64,000 bases of DNA from Epiperipatus broadwayi. Its lineage: Eukaryota; Onychophora; Udeonychophora; Euonychophora; Peripatidae. The notes under the pieces were generated by a model, which saw nothing but the letters and a program-made list of their open reading frames with translations, searched no databases and was not told where the DNA came from. The stretch is from positions 866,001 through 930,000 of the forward strand of contig JAQFVV010000182.1 in the NCBI GenBank assembly GCA_028023455.1. The letters run 5' to 3'. The translations under genes were made by a program, and so were the position numbers. Position 1 is the stretch's first letter; every line of letters begins with the position of its first letter. Below, in pieces: positions 55,855 through 64,000 of the stretch.

Positions 55855-57880
55855 CCATAAGTCCAGCACTCAGAAGAGGAACTTAAATATGTGAAATGGT
55901 CAAAAGGATTTTGCAATTATCAATCCATAACCAAATTTTTCAAATGTGAAAATAAAAAGAATATAATTCCTGGTTCTGATGATAGTAAAGGTGTTAATGG
56001 AGATAATGGTGATATTAAAGTCCAAACAGAAAATCAATAACAAATGTATTTCTGAACTCAAAAAGTAATTGAAGGCGAAGCAATTGTGATATGTGTATGT
56101 GTTGATAGTAAATAAAAAAATTGCAGATGAAAAACTTAGAGACTGAGAAAGAACATATTATAATCAATGCTTCAGTTGCAGATCCTATTGAAAATTAATA
56201 TTTGGCCCTGAATAATGTCAATCAGTATCAATAGTACAAACTATCATCTTTCAAGAATTTTAAAATATTTATAAAGATTTGCCGAGAGATCATAATGATA
56301 AAGAATTTCAAGATTCTTTGTTCACTATAAAAATGAAAAATAAAAACAAATTAAGAGTTTATATATGGAATGCATCAAAAGAAACTATTTACTGTTTACT
56401 ATATCATATTTTTTGTGAATCAAAGAATAAAATGTTAATTTAAATTTAGAAAGATTTTTACCTCGAAAATTGTATGATATTTTGTCTCTCCATGAAAATA
56501 TTGCTGAATGTAAGAAACAGTATTTGGCTTGGAAATTTGTCATACAGTCATTAAAAGAGCATAGAATTAATAAAGACCCACAATTGCAAATTTGATGTGA
56601 AACAACTGTAGATATAATATTTTTATCATCTAGAGGTTTAATTTTTCAAGAATGGAGATGTTCATAATGACAATTTCCTAGGAATTTAGAATTGAAAGTA
56701 CGATGAAATAATATAACAACCCATCAAAGTTTAATAAAATCAAGTGGAGGATAAGAATTATTAAAGAACATGTACATTATTTGTCATGGTATGCTCAAAA
56801 TGTATTTATTGGCCTTGTCAGACATAGGTTTCTCCATTCTTGACAAAAGAAGAGATGAAATTTTCTATTGAATAATAATAATAGATGCAACACTAAGTAT
56901 CTTTCCTTTCACCATGAACAACAATATGTCCTAAATTTTTAGATACATATTCCAAAATCAAATGAATTGAATGTGTATGGATGTTTCATTGAATTCAGAA
57001 ATTTTACTAAAAAAACTTAACAAAAGAAATAACTGAAACACTTGTAATTCTGGAAAAAAACAAACACAACTTTCCAAGATTTCCATTTTTAAGGCTATGA
57101 TAATAGTGCAAATTTGCATAATGAAATAAGTGATATTAAGTCCCACATCTTAGAAAAAATAAAATAAATATCCCTTGATATTGAGACTTAATGCAAGGAA
57201 TATAACTCTTACAAGACCTAAAGTTGTTCAAGAGGCCAAGCTAGTTGTTGAAACAGTAACCTCACTTTTCTAAGAATTGAAAAACTTGTATAGAATTTGA
57301 ATGATTTCAGAATTTCCATAGTTCACCAATATTGAATTTTATTATCAATGATTTAAGGACAAGATGTGAAGCAGTGGATACAATGTCTGAATTTTTCTTA
57401 TCGATTTTGAACTTTCAGAATTTAGATAATAATCAGTTCATAGTAAAAACAAGAAAACTTGTAAATGCTTATGAAAAGATGTTTCTGAGAACTTACTAAA
57501 TGAAATCCTTCAGTTTACAAGTATTCACATGATAGCTTTCAACTCTGCAAGAAGCCCAATTAGATTTCTGATTGAAATTTATATTAAAAACCTGCAAGGT
57601 ACATACATATATATCTTTATCTGTCTTGATATTAAATTATTTGCATAATATTGCTTATTGTTTCTTCTTCTGAAAGATCATTCAGATTATTAGCAAATTC
57701 ATTGAAAACGTGGTAAAAAAGCACAATTAGTCAAGAGTGACTTAATTATCTAACAATTTTATGCATTGAAAATGATTTTGTTTTTATTGGAGTTGTTGAA
57801 AAATTTGTATTGATCAAATCTAGAAAATAAACTTTTAAGATAATTTTGGATATTATTTGAGTTTATATTATATAACGCCA
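55855..57880 (+). pseudogene. hAT transposase relic (ZMYM1/TTF-type)
   Basis: About 2 kb on the plus strand carry pieces of one transposase in the right order: CNYQSITKFFKCENKKN near 55,910; a TTF-like zinc-finger region RVYIWNASKETIYCLLYHIFC near 56,360; KKQYLAWKFVIQSLKEHRIN near 56,515; IDATLSI with the first catalytic Asp near 56,880; YDNSANLHNEISDIKSHILE near 57,095 (usually YDNAxNMxGxxxGLQxxI); and the C-terminal dimerisation domain SSSERSFRLLANSLKTW, SQERLNYLTILCIEN-like, near 57,665-57,775. ZMYM1-like hAT transposases have exactly this layout and about 600-800 residues. Stops and frameshifts occur throughout. Terminal repeats were not identified. Confidence 0.75.
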
Positions 57881-57999
57881 TATAATTTTTTTAATATTAT
57901 TTTTATGATATTGTTTGACTTATTTTATCCCAAATCCTGTAAAGCATTGTGCTACTTTTAATCTTAGTGATAGGTAGGTGAACTTGTCAAAAATCTTGA

Positions 58000-60000
58000 T
58001 GTGGGGACCAGCTTCAGAATCTGGGGGAACATGTTAGAAATATGTAAAATCTTGTATATAATGAAATTTGTAATTACATATAACAAAAAAAAGTTTTTTA
58101 TTCTTTTTTTTTTTAATTGTTTTATTTGATTATAATATTATCATTTATTTTTTTTTGTATTCAACCAATATTTTATTTAATTTAGTTCAAGTCATTTATA
58201 AAGTTTATTAAAAAATGAGAATAAGTTAAAATTAAATTTTCAAGAGCACTTGAAAGTTATCATATGGATTTGATTGAATCAAAAAAAAAAGTAATATATA
58301 TATCATAATCGTAAGTATCTGTATAAAAGTCACCGTGAAGATAAAATGCAAAAGGTTTATTATATCACATATAATAGGTGTTTATTAAACATTTAGCAGT
58401 TTAACATAATTGCAATCTACTTCCCCCCCCCCCCTCTCTTTATTCTTTTTCTGTTTCTCTCTTTTCTTTTTTTTCTGTCTTTATTAATTTGATATTCATA
58501 ATATATACTTTAAAGATTTATTCTCATCATAATATTAATTTAAAATCCTTAGGATTATTACACAGTTTTTTCTATCTGAAAAATAATTTTTTAAAAAAAA
58601 AATTCACTGAAATGTTATTATTTCAATACAAAGTTATTATTGTAGTATTATCACAAGTTTGATTTAAAAATTTTTCTATATACATTTCAAAAACGTTTTC
58701 ATGTGTACATTATCGTTCAATAAATTAAATAAGATGATATATAATGCATTTCCGTCACACTCCAGTGCTTATCTGTATAAAAGTATCATCAAAAGTTTAT
58801 TTTTCTTGAATTTTTTTATACATATGTTAATCTTAAAAATGAATAAAAAGAAAATGATTATAAAATTATTTTTAATTAAAAAAATAGTTACTTTTAGCAC
58901 CCCTTTTATGAAGCAACTATTTTAATTCCTTTGTGATTTTACTAATCATGTCTTTGAAGTTTAAAGCCATTTATAGATTGTACAAACTTTATATGACATG
59001 TAATTCATGTAATTATCTTTTTTAAAAATTTTCATTTATTGCTTTAAAATAATCATTATTATTGGAAGTCTTCCATCAAAAGACAGGTTCCACATACCAA
59101 ACAAATTACTTTCTTTAAAACCTTTTTCACAAAGTAAGTGATAGAATTGTCTATAATATTATGATTCTCCATATTGTATATTGCAGTGTACTCCAATCTA
59201 CTTTCAGACTTCCTAATTTCTCCATAAAAGTTTTTCTTACTTACTTCTTTTAATATCTCTGCTTTATAACATTATCATTACAACTTATTTTTCCTAATCT
59301 CTAAATTCATATGACTAAAACCTCCAATCTTTTCTCTTGTTTTTTTTTTCTAATTTATCCAAGAATTTTCTTAATAAAAAATAGTGCTATAAAAAACATG
59401 TTTATTTGCCCATTTTTTAAATCTAACTTCAGAGAACTACAAAACAATTTATGGATCTTTTTAAAAACTTGTTTAACCACTATTGTTATTTTGGTTATCA
59501 TTTAACCAGTTTTCTAAATATTTAGAAATGCCAACTAATTGCCAATCTTAACTTATTCTCTCCACATATTTTTTTTTTGCTTTTATTTTTTTTCCATTCC
59601 AGATTTGTTACAAATTCTATTTATGACTTGGTGTTTTTTAAGTTCACTTATATTATCTGCAAATGTTATTTTTAAATTATAATAACTTTTAAATTAAATA
59701 ATGTGAGTTTATATTTTATTTATAGGCACTATTGTATATTGATCTTCCAACTTTATTAAACACTTATTTTTTATATATTATATCAATAATGAATGTCCTA
59801 AGAAGCTAATGTCAAAATTTGATGACAGGTCAGACACAATAAGAATTTTATTGTAATAGATGTGCACACACACATGTAAGCTATATTCAGATGAACAATT
59901 GAAGTGAATCAATTTATAATATTTATGTGTGTATATATATGTAAAATATTTTCTCTTAATGCAAAAAAGGTTTGAAAATGTTCTCTCTCTCTCTCTGGGA
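58000..60000. other. AT-rich DNA with polypyrimidine tracts, no gene seen
   Basis: No coding region recognised. A run of 12 C followed by TC-rich text lies at 58,421-58,485, and a (CT)n run at about 59,980-59,997 directly precedes the LINE. Plus-strand frames at 58,701 and 59,311 are low-complexity. Confidence 0.45.
58421..58485 (+). repeat. polypyrimidine tract with C12
   Basis: Twelve C (58,423-58,434) followed by a T/C-only-like stretch. Such mirror-prone tracts can form triplex structures and are often length-variable. Confidence 0.8.
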
Positions 60001-60114
60001 GGAAATGGGTGTTAAATAAAAATTGGGAAGTATGAAAACATTTGTTAGGGTTGGGATTGGCCAATAGAGTGTAGCTCTAGAGAAGATTTAGAGAGAATCT
60101 TAAATAGTTATGTA

Positions 60115-60483
60115 ATGAATATAGAAACGATGTTAGATGTGAATGATAGAGTGTTAGAAAATATGAAAGAATATAGTAATGGGAATATTAGGTTTTCAGA
60201 AAATGAACTAAATGAGGTAGAGAAGAAATTTAAAAGTGGGAAGGCAAGAGGTTTAGATGGATGGGCAGCAGAGATGGTAATGAATTTAGGATATAGGGCA
60301 AAAGTAAAGTTATTATCCTGTTTTAATAAAATGGCACAGAATAGAGTTTTTCCAAGTAGTTGGAGTAATACAAGAGTAAGGTTATTATTTAAAGGAAAGG
60401 GTAAGAATCATAGAAAGTTGAATAATTATAGACCGATAGCGGTAACATCAGTTTTATATAGTTTTCTCATATATGGTGGCTAG
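60115..60483 (+). pseudogene. LINE RT N-terminal part
   Basis: The frame runs from an ATG (internal to the original protein) through SENELNEVEKKFKSGKARGL and DGWAAEMV, the conserved entry to the LINE RT domain (KxGKAxGxDGxxxEM), to LNNYRPIAVTSVLY (NYRPIxxxSxxYK). One base lost or gained in GTTTTATATAGTTTTC shifts it near 60,462; the protein then continues in the next frame. Confidence 0.75.
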
Positions 60484-61219
60484 TAAAGTTGTAAAATGGA
60501 TGGAAGGGAATAATGTAGTGGGGGAAATGCAAGGAGGTTTTAGATTAGATAGGCATATAGGAGATAGTTTATTTGTAGTTTCACAACTTATGGATATGAG
60601 TAGGAATGCAGGTAAACAGTTATATATGAGTTTTATAGATATAGAGAAGGCATATGATAGAGTAAATAGAAATAGATTATGGATAAGTTTAGCAAATTTG
60701 GGAATGGATGAAGCTTTAATAGATATTATTAAGAAATTATGTGAAAATAATTATTATATATATCAATTAGGGAATATAGAATCAATTAAAGTTAAAAATG
60801 GTGTGAGACTAAGGCAAGGATGCCCTATGTCACCTATTTTGTTTGTGTTGTATTTGAGTGAAATGGAAAGAGCAATAGAAAGATTAGGAAGAGGAATAGA
60901 GATACCGTTAATAGGTAGTAAGGGAGTATATATTTTGTCAGGTCTTTTTTTTGCGGATGATATATTTTTGTGTGAAGAAAAAAGAGAAGATATGGAAGTT
61001 ATGTTGAGGACATGTGCAAGGGTGGGTAAAGAGATGGGGATTAAATTTAGTGAAAAAAAATCAAATATAATGATGGTTAATACTGGGGAAAGAGAAGGTG
61101 TAGAATTTTTATTGGGAGATATTAAGTTAAGTGTGGTGAATAGATATAGTTATTTGGGAATTATTTTAAGTAATCAGAAAAATTATTTGGATGAATGGGA
61201 GAAAAAATTGATAAATTAA
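60473..61219 (+). pseudogene. LINE RT catalytic core
   Basis: An open frame of 248 codons with all key RT motifs: MQGGFRLDRHIGDSL, motif A LYMSFIDIEKAYDRV (catalytic Asp), motif B GVRLRQGCPMSPILFV, motif C SGLFFADDIFLC (both catalytic Asp) and motif E NRYSYLGIIL. Nothing in this core looks inactivated. It ends at a TAA (61,217) that lies in frame with the following piece, so a single substitution produced it. The start ATG lies after the frameshift and is not an original start. Confidence 0.85.
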
Positions 61220-61237
61220 GCAAAGAAAAGAAAGGGA

Positions 61238-61459
61238 TTGATAAAAAAATTAACAGTGTTTTCATATAATAAATATGATGTAGCTAGAATTATATGGAAA
61301 GGAGTTGCAGTAGCAGGGTTAACATATGGTAATGATGCATTATATGTTAGTAAAAAGATATTAGATTACTTAGAAAAAGCTCAAAGGGAAGTAGGAAGAC
61401 ATGCATTGGATGCAGAAGTATGGACAGCAAGGGAGGCAATTCAAGGAGAAATGGGATGA
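61238..61459 (+). pseudogene. LINE RT thumb/connection part
   Basis: This continues in the same frame after the TAA: KKRKGLIKKLTVFSYNKYDV, WKGVAVAGLTYGNDALYVSK and LEKAQREVGRHALDAE. xxxLxYGxDxLxxxxxxxxxLExxQxxxxRxxLG is the usual pattern of LINE thumbs. It ends at a TGA where Trp is likely (GEMG-stop-SSFHMRD). Confidence 0.7.
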
Positions 61460-61589
61460 TCAAGTTTTCATATGAGAGATGCAAAAAGTAAAATGAAAAT
61501 GTTTGGTAGATTGCAGTTTATGGATTATAAAAGAATAGCTAAAATAGTATTTAATTGGGTTATGGTGTAAAGGGCAGGTAACAAGATGG

Positions 61590-62156
61590 GTGAAAAAGGT
61601 AATGCGGTATGCAAAAGATTTGGATAAAGAATTTATATCAGTATATTTGTACAAAAGATGGGGTGATTGTGTTAAGAGGATTATTGAGTGTTATAGTAGT
61701 AAGGAATGGGATAAGAGAATAAATTTATTAATAAAGACTAGGGAGTTAGAGAGATGGAGAAATAGTATGGAGAGTAAAAAGAGTTTAAATATATATAGAA
61801 ATAAACAGAATATTAGGTGTGAGTTAATATATGATAATAGTAAGGAAAGTAGTTTATTGTTTAAGGCTCAAACGGGATCTTTAGCTACAAAAAAATATAC
61901 ATGTAAATGGAAAAATATGGGTGATTTATTTTGTAAATTATGTAAGGAAGGAATAGAAAATATTAGGCATTTGTTAATTGAATATAAATGTTTGAAAACA
62001 GAAAGGGTACATATAATGAAGTTGTGGAAAAATAAATATGAAAAGAGTGATTATACAGAAAGTGAATTATTGGTTTTTATTCTGGGTTTGGGGAAAGATA
62101 AGGGGGATTTAGATATAAAGGTTATAGAATTGGCAAAGATTATGTTGTGGAAATGA
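61590..62156 (+). pseudogene. LINE C-terminal part with Cys-His knuckle
   Basis: After a frameshift near 61,558, the frame is readable from LWCKGQVTRWVKKV to the end. At 61,920-62,010 FCKLCKEGIENIRHLLIEYK and CLKTER form a C-x2-C ... H ... C knuckle, typical of the C-terminus of several LINE clades, where it is thought to bind RNA or DNA. The terminal residues are IELAKIMLWK before TGA. The start at 61,590 is only the first ATG-like codon in the frame. Confidence 0.75.
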
Positions 62157-62219
62157 GATAGAGCAGATTATGGGTAAATTTAGAGTGGGGAATGTAAAAT
62201 AAAGTGGCTAACAGGTTTA

Positions 62220-62530
62220 TCTGGGCATAATTGCTGAGATATTCTTGACTTCGTTTAAGGAGAAGCCATAATACATCACATTACGTGACATTTTTTGAAT
62301 TATTGTAACATCTTGACAAGGTTCAATTTTGAATGAAAATCGATTTGATAGAAATAAATTTTTAATTTAAATATGTAGTTGTCTTTTAAATTTATTATAT
62401 TCAGTTTAAGAGAAAGTATGTAAGAAAGGCAACATAATGGTTTTAAAAGTAATACTATGAAGTGAAAAACAAATATTTATATTAATAAATTAACATCTGT
62501 TACATTACAGAATATAAATTAATGTCTGAC
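62220..62530. other. AT-rich spacer
   Basis: No coding content seen. A splice-acceptor-like TGTTACATTACAG ends at about 62,510, just upstream of the unassigned ORF. Confidence 0.4.
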
Positions 62531-62548
62531 TAATTGGGAGGACATTAT

Positions 62549-62872
62549 ATGTGCTCACCTGAGATGCACTTAAAACAAGATGTTGACATTTGTCAGCATT
62601 TCTGTGATCTTATGCCCATATTACAATCCATGATTTACATAATTAAAGTAAGAAACAAACAATATACAGAATCGTACTTCATTATAGCAACAATGGGAGA
62701 CAATATATTAATGCAATTAATCACATCTTTTTACTATATCATAAGGACAGATGAAAAAAAGTGTCTGCCTATTAGAAGTTTTCAAGTTAAAGGACTTTGG
62801 GTTAATGATTATCTATCTATGCTGTTAGGAAAACCTGTGGAGATTGATACTCAGGATAATACAAGGTGGTAA
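62549..62872 (+). CDS. unassigned 107-codon ORF of balanced composition
   Basis: From the ATG at 62,549 the frame is open to a TAA at 62,870. It reads MCSPEMHLKQDVDICQHFCD, LQSMIYIIKVRNKQYTESYF, IIATMGDNILMQLITSFYY and VKGLWVNDYLSMLLGKPVEI. Unlike most open frames here it is rich in Asp, Cys, Met and Thr and poor in Lys/Ile/Phe runs, and its GC content is higher. A frame-compatible TAA lies just upstream (62,531). A donor-like AAAGTAAGA occurs inside and an acceptor-like CATTACAG precedes it. I do not recognise a family. It could be an exon of a host gene, a processed pseudogene or an unknown element. Confidence 0.35.
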   Translation: MCSPEMHLKQDVDICQHFCDLMPILQSMIYIIKVRNKQYTESYFIIATMGDNILMQLITSFYYIIRTDEKKCLPIRSFQVKGLWVNDYLSMLLGKPVEIDTQDNTRW

Positions 62873-62879
62873 TAAAATA

Positions 62880-63300
62880 ATGGATGAATGTATTTAAAAA
62901 AACTTAACACGTTTTATAATACAAAAGCACACAAGAATTGATAATATCAACATTTAATAATTACATATGTAATTACAAATATAGTTTTTAATCTATAAAT
63001 CTCTTACATTATAATATTTTAAAATAATTTTTGTCCATATTTTTGTGACAGCAATAAATAATAATCTACGATCAAATAGGTGATTTTATGGAAACTGCAT
63101 TATTGTTTTAAATGTTTCCACTGAATTTGGTTTATAGACTTTACATAGGAAAAAGTGACTGAGAATGGACAACTTTCTTTTGAAAAAGATTTTTATTTTC
63201 CTACTTAAATTAATGTATAAAAAATAAAAGAATTAATTGTTGAAATTGAAGACACCAATAATTCAGAATTTATGCATCAACAATTTCTAATAAATTGTTT
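62880..63300. other. AT-rich DNA, no gene seen
   Basis: No coding region recognised. Confidence 0.45.
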
Positions 63301-63304
63301 TTGG

Positions 63305-64000
63305 TAAGACCAAACAACATTTTAAAACTATCTTGAAAAGGAATGTAATGTTAGAATTGGTAAATGATTGAAAGATAAAGATGCTGGGGATAAATTTGAT
63401 TGTGGAGACAGAAATGAAAGAGAGTTTAGACTGGTGGGATTTACAAAAAAGGAAAACTTATGATTTGTTTTTGTTTAAAAAAAAAAAAGGTAAAATAGAA
63501 ATGAGTGTAGAAGCATCTGAATGAAGATACATAGGTATTAAATTATATTTAATGGAAAGTAAATATTTTAAGATGTAATATGCTTAATACAGAAAGTTAA
63601 ATGTGAGATATACAGTAATTCAAAACTAAAGGTAAAAACTATTAAAAAACAGTACCATCAATCATTATCCCAGAAATACTTAAATTTAAGTTAAAATTCG
63701 CAAATCATTTTTGAAACATATAGACTTTGAAAGTAATTCGGACTCGAATGAGTTCATTAAGATAACTGATACTCTAGTAAAGATTGCTACATAGATAGAC
63801 AGCTGATATATCAATAAATTTTCAGTCTAAACAAGGCAATAAATGGGAAAAAAGTTATGAAAATATTTTTAAAAATGTTCAATTTAGAAGTGAATATAGG
63901 TATGAAAAAGACTTAATTATTTTGCAAGGAAGAAAAGAAATCATTACAAAAAACCAACAGTCTCCAGAGTATTAAATGTTTTATATTGGAAAGGAAGTTT
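63305..64000 (+). mobile_element. RTE-type LINE, copy 5 (5' part, runs off window)
   Basis: The segment matches the endonuclease C-terminal half of the other RTE copies: NVRIGK near 63,350, KDKDAGDKFDCGDRNEREFR near 63,375-63,430, then a broken FTKKENL and, from 63,610, text corresponding to the region after GSDHRLVR (KVKTIKKQYHQS). It is full of stops and frameshifts. The RT, if present, would lie beyond 64,000. Confidence 0.65.

Larger units (their letters stand above)
60000..62215 (+). mobile_element. LINE with well-preserved RT (5'-truncated)
   Basis: A non-LTR retrotransposon on the plus strand, without its endonuclease. The reading frame from 60,115 to 62,156 is interrupted by two frameshifts (near 60,462 and 61,558) and by TAA at 61,217 and TGA at 61,457. 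Domains in order are RT fingers and palm, thumb, a C-terminal linker and a Cys-His knuckle. A (CT)n run lies at the 5' boundary, and codons are strongly A/T- and G-rich on this strand. The clade is not certain; it is neither the RTE family nor that of the relic at 50,005. Confidence 0.85.

Noticed and set aside
59040-59230. Minus-strand LINE C-terminal fragment
   Set aside because: A short charged peptide can be read but no diagnostic motif (Cys-His knuckle or RT box) is present.
1-64000. CRISPR array or bacterial operon
   Set aside because: No regularly spaced identical short repeats with unique spacers were seen, and all coding content is eukaryotic transposon-type.

Overview
The window reads as non-coding DNA of an AT-rich animal genome, probably an invertebrate. 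The evidence is the mix of repeat families: RTE-type and other non-LTR retrotransposons (LINEs), Penelope-like elements (PLEs), hAT transposons, a tRNA-derived SINE family and gag-like retroelement ORFs. Introns and operons of a housekeeping gene are not visible, and no canonical tRNA or rRNA gene was found. Most of the sequence is also poor in CpG. The species cannot be named from this; an arthropod, mollusc or other invertebrate would all fit.

Layout. 1-2,290: unusually CpG-rich, with a pyrimidine-rich plus strand and a minus-strand coiled-coil gag-like ORF. 5,660-6,283: a tandemly duplicated 220-bp module. 8,490-8,900: a LINE tail relic. 11,369-12,140: an inverted-repeat element whose two arms each carry a hammerhead-ribozyme-like motif. 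13,440-14,730 and 17,130-18,500: two copies of an unclassified 1.3-kb repeat, one carrying a SINE, the other a fragment of the ribozyme-bearing element. 15,160-16,039: a second gag-like relic. 19,225-27,372: three copies of one RTE element. 28,070-29,370: a LINE endonuclease relic. 29,500-31,040: a 1.5-kb palindrome of two PLE GIY-YIG endonuclease ends. 35,000-36,640: a PLE reverse transcriptase relic on the minus strand. 37,540-38,345: LINE and hAT fragments. 41,449-41,918: a hAT-derived element with target-site duplication. 43,970-45,900: a CpG-rich island with three 48-bp tandem repeats and a possible exon. 46,905-50,000: the best-preserved RTE copy, with two related small insertions. 50,005-51,500: a decayed LINE of another family. 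53,880-54,520: PLE fragment. 55,855-57,880: a long hAT (ZMYM1-like) transposase relic. 60,000-62,215: a LINE with a nearly readable RT. 62,549-62,872: an ORF I cannot assign. 63,305-64,000: the 5' part of another RTE copy running off the window.

The genes do not form a pathway. They form layers of insertion: the SINEs and small inverted-repeat elements sit inside or beside older repeats and give relative ages. All recognised protein-coding elements carry stops or frameshifts, so I expect none to be autonomous here. The most interesting signals are the paired hammerhead motifs with covarying stem I (about 11.5 and 12.0 kb), the CpG-rich island near 44.7 kb, the PLE palindrome, and a 60-bp SINE deletion derivative with a perfect 19-bp target-site duplication. 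Element borders are judged by eye against other copies in the window and may be off by tens of bases.
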